Assembly (NCBI GenBank): GCA_003565055.1
Contig: PXDM01000242.1
Span: 1-6,854 of the forward strand
Source: Paracoccaceae bacterium
Lineage (GTDB): Bacteria > Pseudomonadota > Alphaproteobacteria > Rhodobacterales > Rhodobacteraceae
Reading direction: 5' to 3'
DNA: 6,854 nucleotides
Every line of letters starts with the position of its first letter. Position 1 is the first letter of the stretch. The position numbers and the translations under genes are program-made. Positions 1 through 6,119 of this stretch are shown piece after piece. A model generated the notes under the pieces. The model searched no databases. It was not told the DNA's origin and worked only from the letters and a program-made list of their open reading frames with translations.

Positions 1-477
1 AATGAGGATGAGCGCGCGGATGGCCTCGACCACGCCCTGCACAGTGATCACGAAGACGCCCAGAAACATCGCAAGTTTCACAGGCCAGAGCGGATGGCGC
101 AGGGCACTGTCGTCCTTTTCGTTGAAACGCCAGCTATCCTCGAAAAACCAGAACGCCTCCCATGACAGAACAGCACCCCACATGATGAGAAACGCCATAT
201 TCACCAGATCGAGAAAGGCCCGCCCACGCGGTGTGACAGCGTTCAGAACGATATCGACACGCACATGCTCGTTGCGGATCAGCGTATAGGCGCCGACCAG
301 CACGAAATATGCGCCGAATATCCGCTGCGTATAGCCATGCGCCCATATCGTGGGCTGGCCGAAAACGTAGCGCGCGACAACCTCATAGACCAAGACCACG
401 ATGCCCGCGATGATCAGCAGGCTGACAGTCTTGCCGATGGCGATATTCACACGGTCGATGGCCCGAAGAAGTATCAT
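1..477 (-). CDS. TRAP transporter small permease (DctQ family), 3' end cut by window edge
   Basis: Small integral-membrane subunit of a tripartite (TRAP) carboxylate uptake system. With the large DctM permease and a periplasmic binding protein, both presumably beyond the left edge, it would use an ion gradient to import an organic acid. I translated it by hand: ATG at 477-475 gives 159 uninterrupted residues to position 1. Four hydrophobic segments fall at about residues 15-35, 49-67, 86-107 and 132-152. The family signature region reads VARYVFGQPTIW (about 34-45), followed by RNEHVRVDI (68-76). The motif HPLWPVKLAMFLG (128-140) before the last helix recalls the mannitol/chloroaromatic subfamily. 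Its start overlaps the kinase stop as ATGA, with a G-rich AGGGGG seven bases upstream. Related proteins are about 160-190 residues, so little is missing. The substrate cannot be read from this subunit; I infer a carboxylate that the operon degrades. Confidence 0.9.
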   Translation of the reverse strand, partial: MILLRAIDRVNIAIGKTVSLLIIAGIVVLVYEVVARYVFGQPTIWAHGYTQRIFGAYFVLVGAYTLIRNEHVRVDIVLNAVTPRGRAFLDLVNMAFLIMWGAVLSWEAFWFFEDSWRFNEKDDSALRHPLWPVKLAMFLGVFVITVQGVVEAIRALILI

Positions 478-1523
478 GCGCGCGCCCCCTGTTCGGCCTT
501 GCTGGCCTCGATGACTTCCCTTGCGCGCTCTGCGAAACGGGCGGCCAGTGGGCCAAGCGTCGCGGCGTCTTCCGAGGCGGCAGAGCCCTGCCTTGCCCGA
601 TCTGCGATGCCCACAAAGATCACGGCGAACCGAAACAGCGCGAAGGCCACATGGAAAGGTTGCAGCGCTGCCGTGGGGCGCGCGTGCGCGTGGTATTCGG
701 CTTCGAACGTGGCGCGCTCAGGGATGCCCGAGGCGCGCCAGTCCGTCCCGAGAAGCCCGCCATATTCATCGGGCGCGCTGTGCCAGGGGATAACACAAAA
801 GCCCAAGTCTGCGAGCGGATGACCAAGCGTCGAGAGCTCCCAGTCAAGCACGCCGATCACACGCGGTTCGGTCGGGTGAAACATCATGTTGCCCACCCGG
901 AAATCCCCATGCGCTATGCCAGCGCAGTTGTCATCAGCGGGCATGTTGTCTGGGAGCCAGTCTGTAAGATGGTCAAGCGCCGCAATGCGCGGCCCGTCCG
1001 ACGCCTGATATTGCGCTGACCAACGCGCGATTTGGCGCGCGAAGTAATTTCCCGGACGCCCATAATCGGACAGGCCCAGAGCGTCGGGGCGCAAGGCATG
1101 CAGCCGGGCGAGCGTGCGCGCCATGTCAAGATACATCTCACGGCGCTCGGTCGGTGTGACGCCGGGCATGCTGGCCGTCTCGAAGACGCGGCCCTCAAGG
1201 CGCTCCATGATGTAGAAGGGCGCGCCGAGGACAGAGGCGTCTTCCTCCAGCCAGAGCGCCTTTGGCACCGGGAAGTCGGTCTTGCCAAGCGCGCGCAGCA
1301 CCCGGAATTCGCGCTCGATGGCATGTGCGCCGGGCAGGATCGGGCCATCTGGCTTCTTGCGCAGCACCAGTCGCGCCGCGCCCCAATCCACAAACCATGT
1401 CGGATTGGACTGGCCCCCGCTGATCCGTTGGACTGCAGGCAGCCCATCCCCCGGCAGGCGCGCGCCCAACCATTTCGCCAGCGCCGCGCGGTCGAGTTGT
1501 GATGTCTCGGCAGGCGCGGTCAT
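474..1523 (-). CDS. Phosphotransferase-family kinase, ACAD10/11 N-terminal type (LvaA-like)
   Basis: A 349-residue small-molecule kinase of the aminoglycoside phosphotransferase (APH) fold, in the subgroup fused to acyl-CoA dehydrogenase in animal ACAD10/11. Visible motifs are the N-lobe loop ISGGQSNPTW (34-43), the lysine-bearing strand RLVLRKKP (51-58), helix AIEREFRVL (68-76), the catalytic loop HGDFRVGN with D207 and N212 (205-212), and the metal-binding motif VLDWELSTLGHPLADLG with D227 (225-241). All key kinase residues seem intact. Homologues in levulinate catabolism phosphorylate the 4-hydroxyl of a 4-hydroxyacyl-CoA. That role here is inference, supported by the adjacent synthetase, dehydrogenase and SDR. 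The start ATG at 1523 overlaps the synthetase stop (ATGA) and has GAGG seven bases upstream. Its own TGA overlaps the TRAP gene start. Antibiotic modification is unlikely given motifs and context. The protein is probably cytoplasmic; no signal peptide is seen. Confidence 0.9.
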   Translation of the reverse strand: MTAPAETSQLDRAALAKWLGARLPGDGLPAVQRISGGQSNPTWFVDWGAARLVLRKKPDGPILPGAHAIEREFRVLRALGKTDFPVPKALWLEEDASVLGAPFYIMERLEGRVFETASMPGVTPTERREMYLDMARTLARLHALRPDALGLSDYGRPGNYFARQIARWSAQYQASDGPRIAALDHLTDWLPDNMPADDNCAGIAHGDFRVGNMMFHPTEPRVIGVLDWELSTLGHPLADLGFCVIPWHSAPDEYGGLLGTDWRASGIPERATFEAEYHAHARPTAALQPFHVAFALFRFAVIFVGIADRARQGSAASEDAATLGPLAARFAERAREVIEASKAEQGARA

Positions 1524-3100
1524 TGTGCGACCTCTTCCGCCACCATGCGCGAGGCTTCCTGACGCAAGCGGAACTTCTGGATTTTGCCTGTCGCAGTTTG
1601 CGGCAGAGGGCCGAAGACGAAATGCCGTGGCCGCTTGAACCCTGCCAGCTTCTCGCGGCAGAACGCATCAAGGTCCTCTGCGGTCAGTGTGCTGCCCGGA
1701 ACCAGCTCGACAAAGGCCCATGGTGTTTCGCCCCATTTCTCATGGGCCGCAGCGACGACAGCGGCCAGCCTGATCTCGGGATGCTGATAGAGCGCCTTCT
1801 CAACCTCCAGGCTTGAGACATTCTCACCCCCCGATATGATGATATCCTTCTCACGATCACGGATCTCGATCTGCCCATCGGGATGCATGACCGCCAGATC
1901 GCCTGTGTGGAACACACCCCCGCGAAAGGCTTTTTCCGTCGCTTCGGGATCGCGGAAATATCCGGCCATGATTGTATTTCCGGCCAGCACGATCTCGCCC
2001 AATGTCTCGCCGTCGAACGGCACGTCTTCGCCGTTCTGATCCACGACGCGCGCGCGGCCTGCGGTCATGTGGCGGCGGCCTTGCCGGGCCATGAGGGCAG
2101 CGCGCTCTTCCAGATCGACCGTATCGCCGGGGTCATTCATCGTGGCAGGCCCATAGCTTTCGGTCAGCCCGTAGAGATGGGCGATGTCGAAGCCCATCTT
2201 CGACAGTCCCGCCAGCAGCGCAGGCGTGGGCGACGCGCCCCCTGTGGTGATGCGCACGCGCACGGGCGCGGGTTCAGTGACATGCTCCAGCAGCATGTAG
2301 AGGACGACGGGCGCACAGCTCATATGCGTGACGGAATGCGTCTGGATGGCTGTCGTGATCAGTTCGGGGTCAACCTTGTCGAGACAGACATGCGTGGCCC
2401 CTGCGGCAGTGACGGCCCAGGAGTGGCTCCAGCCGTTGCAGTGAAACAGCGGCAGCGTCCACAAATAGCGGCTCTTCTCTGTGACTCCCAGCGCCAGCAC
2501 AGACCCGAGCGCATTCAGGTAGGCCCCGCGATGCGTATAGACGACGCCTTTGGGCCGCCCTGTCGTGCCCGAAGTATAGTTCAGGCTGATCGGCTGTAAT
2601 TCGTCCGAAATGACATTCGCAAGGTCCAGTGAAGGCACGTCGCCAGAGAAGAAATCCAGCCCATCGCCTGCATCAGGGGCCGAGCACAGCGCAAAAACCG
2701 GGATGACCCGTTCGGGAAGCTGGCCCTGCAATTCGGGCGCACATAATACAAGCTTTGTGCCAGCATGCTCGAGAATATAGTCGATTTCACAGGTTTCGAG
2801 CCGCGTGTTGAGCGTGTTCAGCACTGCCCCGAGCGCCGGTACGGCGAAATGGGCGGCGATCATTTCGGGGCGATTGGGCAACAAGACGGATACCACATCG
2901 CCCGGACCGACGCCGTGGGCGCGAAGGAACTCTGCAAGGCGCGCGACGAGCGCGCCGAATTCGGCATAACTCCAGCTATGCTCGCGCCAAATCACACCCA
3001 CACGCGCACTGTGAAATTCCAGCGTGCGGTCCAGCAGGTCCAGCGGCGTCAACGGCCTGAAATTGGCGTCGGATGCTGTCAGATGCTCTGATGTGATCAT
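1520..3100 (-). CDS. AMP-forming acyl-CoA synthetase (acyl-activating enzyme type, LvaE-like role)
   Basis: A 526-residue adenylate-forming ligase that activates a carboxylic acid to its CoA thioester using ATP. The conserved blocks are in order: phosphate loop YTSGTTGRPKG (175-185), LPLFHCNGW (216-224), YGLTESYGP (310-318), TGD (399-401), IRDREKDIIISGGEN (413-427) with hinge D415, and the C-terminal TATGK with catalytic lysine K506. Length is normal and no core residue is missing. The blocks NYTSGTTGRPKGVVYTHRGA and FHCNGW resemble the plant/bacterial AAE group, which also includes bacterial short/medium-chain and DMSP-pathway (DmdB) ligases. The exact acid therefore cannot be named. In this operon it would activate the acid brought in by the TRAP system. 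ATG at 3100 is preceded by a very strong Shine-Dalgarno. Its stop overlaps the kinase start. DmdB activity is an alternative, but no other DMSP gene is seen here. Confidence 0.95.
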   Translation of the reverse strand: MITSEHLTASDANFRPLTPLDLLDRTLEFHSARVGVIWREHSWSYAEFGALVARLAEFLRAHGVGPGDVVSVLLPNRPEMIAAHFAVPALGAVLNTLNTRLETCEIDYILEHAGTKLVLCAPELQGQLPERVIPVFALCSAPDAGDGLDFFSGDVPSLDLANVISDELQPISLNYTSGTTGRPKGVVYTHRGAYLNALGSVLALGVTEKSRYLWTLPLFHCNGWSHSWAVTAAGATHVCLDKVDPELITTAIQTHSVTHMSCAPVVLYMLLEHVTEPAPVRVRITTGGASPTPALLAGLSKMGFDIAHLYGLTESYGPATMNDPGDTVDLEERAALMARQGRRHMTAGRARVVDQNGEDVPFDGETLGEIVLAGNTIMAGYFRDPEATEKAFRGGVFHTGDLAVMHPDGQIEIRDREKDIIISGGENVSSLEVEKALYQHPEIRLAAVVAAAHEKWGETPWAFVELVPGSTLTAEDLDAFCREKLAGFKRPRHFVFGPLPQTATGKIQKFRLRQEASRMVAEEVAQ

Positions 3101-3108
3101 GCGTTATT

Positions 3109-3117
3109 CCTCCCCCC
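3109..3117 (-). promoter_or_regulatory. Strong Shine-Dalgarno of the acyl-CoA synthetase
   Basis: Read on the minus strand, the 35-nt gap after the dehydrogenase stop contains AAAAGGGGGGAGGAAT, with GGAGG at 3113-3109 and eight bases before the ATG at 3100. This is the strongest ribosome site in the operon. It supports the chosen start and suggests the synthetase is initiated independently rather than by coupling to the upstream gene. Confidence 0.75.
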
Positions 3118-3135
3118 TTTTGTCACGCGTGCCAG

Positions 3136-4344
3136 TCACTCCGTCGCAACATCCCATCGCCAGAAATCGCGCTTTTCGTCCGTCAGGTGACGGTTGAGCA
3201 CCATCTGGTGCACTTCATCCGCCCCATCGACCAGACGCGCCTGCCGCGCATAGCGGTAGATCCATTCCAGAACTGTGTCCTTGGAGTATCCGCGCGCGCC
3301 ATTGATCTGGATGGCGACATCTGCAGCTTTGTGCAGCAGATTGGCGACATGGATTTTCGCCATGGAGACTTCCTTGCGGGCGAAGCGGCCCTGATCAAGC
3401 TCCCATGCGGCTTTCATAACCAAGAGGCGGCCCATCTCGATCTGCATCGCCAGATCACCAAGCTTGATCTGGATGCTCTCACGGTCGGACAGGCGCACGC
3501 CGAAACCATGCCGGTTCTCGGCATATTCGCGCGCGATTTCCGTGCAGCGCTGCGCAAGGCCCAGCCAGCGCATGCAATGTGTCAGCCGTGCAGGGCCAAG
3601 GCGCATCTGCGTCACTTTCAGCCCCAGCCCTTCGCCCAACAGCACCCGGTCGGCAGGCAGTTCCATCCCCTCGTAGACCAACTCGCAATGGCCGCCATGC
3701 TCTTCCGGGCCCATGATCGGAATGCGCCTGTCGATCCGCAGACCGGGATCATCGCGGTGGTGCAGAAAAGCCGTCAGGCCCCGACGCGGATCGTCGGATG
3801 TGCGCGCGACCACGATGAAATGCGCCGCATCTTCGGCCCCGGTGATGAACCATTTGCGCCCCCGGATGATATATCTGTCACCATCCTTGCGCGCCGTGGT
3901 CAGCATCATGCCGGGATCAGAGCCACCGCCCGGATGTGGCTCTGTCATCGCGAAAGACGACCGCACCTCGCCTGCAACAAGTGGTGCGAGCCAGCGCGCT
4001 TTCTGATCAGGGGTTGCGGCCTGTTCCAGCACCATCATGTTGCCGTCATCGGGTGCGGCTGCGTTGAACACGACCGGGCCGAAGATCGAGCGGTTCATCT
4101 CTTCATAGCAGACCGCCATCCCCATCTTGCCCAAACCTTGACCGCCAGTCTCGGGGCGCAGTTGCAGGCACCACAACCCATCAGCGCGCGCTTTCTCGCG
4201 CAGGACCTCCAATGCGGTGGGGTCGATATTCTCATGCGCATCCCAAGCATCCGGGCGCGTTTCGAGCGGCAGGATCTCATCCTCGACAAAACGTGCAATG
4301 CGGCGGCGGAAGTCCTCGACCTTGGGTGAAATCGTGAAATCCAT
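3136..4344 (-). CDS. Acyl-CoA dehydrogenase, ACAD10/11 type (LvaC-like)
   Basis: A 402-residue FAD-dependent acyl-CoA dehydrogenase-fold protein. Visible motifs are SSFAMTEPHPGGGSDP (129-144, flavin and substrate loop), RKWFITGAEDAAHFIVVA (163-180, beta domain), RHGFGVRLSDRES (278-290) and the C-terminal INGARGYSKDT (347-357) followed by LVDGADEVHQ (371-380). By eye, DGADEVH aligns with the YEGTSQI segment of MCAD, so Asp373 replaces the usual catalytic Glu. Human ACAD10/11 have a similar ADGPDEVH. Homologues in levulinate catabolism act on 4-phosphoacyl-CoA and yield an enoyl-CoA. Whether this enzyme does so or is a plain dehydrogenase is inference. An in-frame ATG at 4383 lies inside the SDR gene. 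I prefer ATG at 4344 because AAGGA sits five bases upstream, the stop of the SDR is 10 nt away, and the protein then begins at the usual family N-terminus (MDFTISPKVEDFRRR). Confidence 0.93.
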   Translation of the reverse strand: MDFTISPKVEDFRRRIARFVEDEILPLETRPDAWDAHENIDPTALEVLREKARADGLWCLQLRPETGGQGLGKMGMAVCYEEMNRSIFGPVVFNAAAPDDGNMMVLEQAATPDQKARWLAPLVAGEVRSSFAMTEPHPGGGSDPGMMLTTARKDGDRYIIRGRKWFITGAEDAAHFIVVARTSDDPRRGLTAFLHHRDDPGLRIDRRIPIMGPEEHGGHCELVYEGMELPADRVLLGEGLGLKVTQMRLGPARLTHCMRWLGLAQRCTEIAREYAENRHGFGVRLSDRESIQIKLGDLAMQIEMGRLLVMKAAWELDQGRFARKEVSMAKIHVANLLHKAADVAIQINGARGYSKDTVLEWIYRYARQARLVDGADEVHQMVLNRHLTDEKRDFWRWDVATE

Positions 4345-4346
4345 AA

Positions 4347-4354
4347 CCTTCCTT
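4347..4354 (-). promoter_or_regulatory. Shine-Dalgarno that fixes the dehydrogenase start
   Basis: On the minus strand AAGGAAGG fills the 10-nt gap between the SDR stop (4357-4355) and the ATG at 4344. AAGGA is five bases from the ATG. This favours 4344 over the upstream in-frame ATG at 4383, which would lie within the SDR reading frame. Confidence 0.7.
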
Positions 4355-5122
4355 TCAGAGCGATGACACCAAATGGCCACCATCGACCACGATCTCGGAT
4401 CCGGTCATGAAACGGCCCATATCCGAGGCGAGCAGCAAGATGGCCCCATCAAGGTCTTCGGGCTGGCCAAGACGCCGTTGCGGAATACGCCGGATCAGCG
4501 CCTGCCCGGCCTCAGACGCGAAAAAGTCGCGGTTCAGATCGGTCTCAATATAGCCGGGGCAGAGCGCATTCACGCGGATCCCATAGCGCGCCCATTCCAG
4601 CGCCAGCACCCGCGTCAACTGCACCAGACCAGCTTTCGAAGCAGCGTAGGCGGCAACCTGCCCGGACACACGTTTGCCGAGGATCGAGGCGATATTGATA
4701 ATGCTGCCGCCCCGCCCCTGCGCGGCCATGGACTGCGCAGTCTGACGCGCGACCAGAAACGCGCCCTTCAGATTGGTGTCCATGACCTGATCGAAGGTGG
4801 CGGCATCATGGTCGAACGCAGTCGCTGCCGCAGCAATTCCGGCATTGTTGATGACAATATCGAAGGGCGCTTCGGCCAGCGCGGACGCAATCGCGTCAGC
4901 GTCGGTCACATCCAGACTTATGGACGTGGCAAGGCCACCTTTCGCGCGGATTTCAGCGCAAGTTTGGCTCAGCTTGTCTGCGCGCCGGGCAGCCAGTGTG
5001 ACTGCTGCGCCATGCGCAGCGAGCAGCTTTGCAAAATGCGCCCCCAAGCCGGCAGACGCACCTGTTACCAGAGCGGCTTTTCCCTGCAGCGCAGGCGATA
5101 TTCCATGCGAGTTCTCGGTCAC
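4355..5122 (-). CDS. Classical SDR oxidoreductase (3-oxoacyl reductase/hydroxybutyrate dehydrogenase-like; LvaD-like role)
   Basis: A 255-residue Rossmann-fold dehydrogenase/reductase, probably cytoplasmic. It shows the cofactor loop TGASAGLG (20-27), NNAG (92-95), structural N117, and the catalytic residues S146, Y159 and K163 (YAASK), then NALCPGYIETDL (185-196) and the usual C-terminal MTGSEIVVDGG (239-249). Two arginines after the second strand (LAARR, 43-47) hint at NADP(H), an inference. In the proposed pathway it would reduce a 4-oxoacyl-CoA to 4-hydroxyacyl-CoA; oxidation of another hydroxyacid is equally compatible. It is the first gene of the operon, divergent from the tetR gene. 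The longest frame starts at a TTG at 5218 and adds 32 residues with no SDR homology. I chose GTG at 5122 because it gives the normal SDR length, has GGGAGGGGAGG 11 bases upstream, and leaves the palindromic operator outside the gene. Confidence 0.92.
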   Translation of the reverse strand: MTENSHGISPALQGKAALVTGASAGLGAHFAKLLAAHGAAVTLAARRADKLSQTCAEIRAKGGLATSISLDVTDADAIASALAEAPFDIVINNAGIAAAATAFDHDAATFDQVMDTNLKGAFLVARQTAQSMAAQGRGGSIINIASILGKRVSGQVAAYAASKAGLVQLTRVLALEWARYGIRVNALCPGYIETDLNRDFFASEAGQALIRRIPQRRLGQPEDLDGAILLLASDMGRFMTGSEIVVDGGHLVSSL

Positions 5123-5133
5123 GATCTTCAGGG

Positions 5134-5144
5134 CCTCCCCTCCC
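5134..5144 (-). promoter_or_regulatory. Purine-rich Shine-Dalgarno for the GTG start of the SDR
   Basis: The minus strand reads GGGAGGGGAGG at 5144-5134, 11 bases before GTG at 5122. The spacing is a little long but this is the only convincing ribosome site near the SDR core. The TTG at 5218 has none. It supports the shorter protein. Confidence 0.55.
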
Positions 5145-5147
5145 AGA

Positions 5148-5171
5148 AATCGATCGAACGTTCGAGAGATT
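5148..5171. promoter_or_regulatory. 24-bp palindrome, likely operator of the divergent TetR regulator
   Basis: Left arm AATCGATCGAAC and right arm GTTCGAGAGATT form an inverted repeat with 10 of 12 pairs matching. The centre, TCGAACGTTCGA (5154-5165), is a perfect 12-bp palindrome. It lies in the 110-bp gap between the SDR GTG (26 bp away) and the tetR ATG (62 bp away). TetR-family dimers usually bind such sites next to their own gene, and this one would overlap the start of SDR operon transcription. Binding by this regulator is inferred, not shown. Confidence 0.65.
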
Positions 5172-5172
5172 G

Positions 5173-5202
5173 AGCCTACACATGAGAGCGCAGTTGTGGC
5201 AA
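5173..5202 (-). promoter_or_regulatory. Possible promoter of the catabolic operon
   Basis: On the minus strand TTGCCA (5202-5197, five of six to TTGACA) is followed after 18 bases by TAGGCT (5178-5173, three of six to TATAAT). Transcription would begin around 5166, inside the palindrome, so a bound repressor would block it. The -10 match is weak, so this is tentative. Confidence 0.3.
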
Positions 5203-5232
5203 GACATTTCTTGATCAATATGCGGAGGCATT

Positions 5233-5937
5233 ATGGAAGACACTCTCCAGCGTGACGCCGTGGCACCCCAAGGTGCCGCATTCGATCTGACGACAGAAGA
5301 TTTATGCAAGTCCATTCTGGCGCGGCACGCTGACACGATCTGCGTGCGCAACCCGACGATCGCTGTGCCAAAGCTGAAGCGGATCATCGAGGCGGCGCTC
5401 GATTTGTCGAATCGCGGCGGTTTTCAAGCCATGTCATTACGGGACTTGTCGCGCGCTTCAGGGTTGTCGACGGGAGGGCTCTATGCCTATTTCGACAGCA
5501 AGACGACCTTGCTCAAGATGATCCTGCTTGAGGTGACGGATCTGGTCGAACGAGTGCTGAGCAAGCCACCAGTGGGCAGTGCATCCGATCCGGTGACACA
5601 TCTGCGCTGGTTGATCGACACGCATTTGCGTCTGACCGAAGCGCTTCTGCCTTGGTTTACCTTCGCCTTCATGGAAGCGAAGAACTTCCCCCCTGCAGAG
5701 CGGCGCATCGCTGTGGATAGCGAGTATCTGACCGAAACTCTTTTCGCCGAAGTCATCAATCGCGGCATCGACAGCGGCGTTTTCCGTAAGGATACCTCTG
5801 CGCTGTTGCCCGCGCTGATCAAGCCGCTATTGCAGGAATGGTATGTGAAACGCGCCAAATACAGGCGGCGCGGCACATCGCTCGAAGTCTACAGCCGCAC
5901 AGTGCAGGATCTGGTGCTGACCGCCTGCACCAAGTGA
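5233..5937 (+). CDS. TetR/AcrR-family transcriptional regulator
   Basis: A 234-residue ligand-responsive DNA-binding protein. The TetR helix-turn-helix domain spans about residues 46-98: LKRIIEAALDLSNRGGFQAMSLRDLSRASGLSTGGLYAYFDSK, with the typical GLYAYF and K90 before the TTLL helix. Residues 100-230 form the variable helical ligand-binding and dimer domain, with FTFAFMEAKNFPP near 142-154. About 45 residues precede the DNA-binding domain (FDLTTEDLCKSILARHAD), longer than in most TetR proteins. I recall similar extensions in TetR proteins near acyl-CoA genes, so I do not call it a wrong start. GGAGG is four bases before the ATG. The gene is divergent from the catabolic operon across a 110-bp gap with a palindrome, so it most likely represses that operon and perhaps itself. 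An acyl-CoA or the imported acid is the probable effector (inference). Confidence 0.93.
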   Translation: MEDTLQRDAVAPQGAAFDLTTEDLCKSILARHADTICVRNPTIAVPKLKRIIEAALDLSNRGGFQAMSLRDLSRASGLSTGGLYAYFDSKTTLLKMILLEVTDLVERVLSKPPVGSASDPVTHLRWLIDTHLRLTEALLPWFTFAFMEAKNFPPAERRIAVDSEYLTETLFAEVINRGIDSGVFRKDTSALLPALIKPLLQEWYVKRAKYRRRGTSLEVYSRTVQDLVLTACTK

Positions 5938-6046
5938 CATGGGGCAAACTCAGGCCGCTACTCCGCTGTTGCGACATGGTGTCGTGCGTCAGTGTCTGCT
6001 GGTGACGCCTCCGCAGGCGCACACATAGCCGGGGCCTGATACGCGG

Positions 6047-6074
6047 TCGACATTGCATCGGGCGGGGCTACAAT
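6047..6074 (+). promoter_or_regulatory. Candidate sigma-70-like promoter upstream of the DUF427 gene
   Basis: TCGACA (6047-6052, five of six to TTGACA) and TACAAT (6069-6074, five of six to TATAAT) are separated by 16 bases. Transcription would start near 6081 and give a leader of about 70 nt before the ATG at 6152. The match is good for a GC-rich genome, but there is no other support. Confidence 0.4.
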
Positions 6075-6091
6075 TTTGCAAATAATCTTCA

Positions 6092-6119
6092 GCGGACCGC
6101 CGATCTGGCGGGGGTCCGC
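6092..6119 (+). terminator. Strong GC hairpin between tetR and the DUF427 gene; terminator or leader structure
   Basis: GCGGACC (6092-6098) pairs perfectly with GGTCCGC (6113-6119). Inside, GCC (6099-6101) can pair with GGC around a GATCT loop, with a small G bulge. A pyrimidine stretch with two T triplets (CCTTTCTTT, 6127-6135) follows but no clean T run, so the case for intrinsic termination is only moderate. It lies 154 nt past the tetR stop and 32 nt before the DUF427 start. It could end tetR transcription or be part of the DUF427 mRNA leader. Confidence 0.4.

Noticed and set aside
265..822. Plus-strand open frame of 185 codons across the TRAP and kinase genes
   Set aside because: It spans the overlap of two well-supported minus-strand genes and has no family features.
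474..1523. Reading the kinase as an aminoglycoside-resistance enzyme
   Set aside because: The fold is shared, but the GGQSNPTW and LRKKP motifs and the acyl-CoA operon context point to the ACAD10/11-type subgroup.
1883..2599. Plus-strand open frame of 238 codons opposite the acyl-CoA synthetase
   Set aside because: The minus strand encodes all adenylate-forming motifs across this stretch. The plus frame has low-complexity, His/Arg/Gln-rich sequence typical of antisense shadows.
1520..3100. Synthetase as DMSP-pathway DmdB
   Set aside because: The subgroup is similar and common in Rhodobacteraceae, but no DmdC- or DmdD-like partner is clear, and the kinase and SDR do not belong to that pathway.
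3124..3131. CACGCGTG palindrome in the gap between dehydrogenase and synthetase
   Set aside because: Eight bases with a GC-rich core are expected by chance here, and the outer bases do not extend the symmetry.
3187..4329. Plus-strand open frame of 380 codons opposite the acyl-CoA dehydrogenase
   Set aside because: It is a complement-frame shadow of a GC-rich gene. The minus strand carries clear acyl-CoA dehydrogenase motifs, and the plus product has no recognisable domain.
4373..5173. Plus-strand open frame of 266 codons opposite the SDR
   Set aside because: The SDR on the minus strand has every catalytic and cofactor motif; the opposite frame is a shadow.
6006..6019. Small hairpin CGCCT/AGGCG after tetR
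   Set aside because: A 5-bp stem with a 4-base loop and no T run is too weak to call a terminator; it may add to rho-dependent ending.
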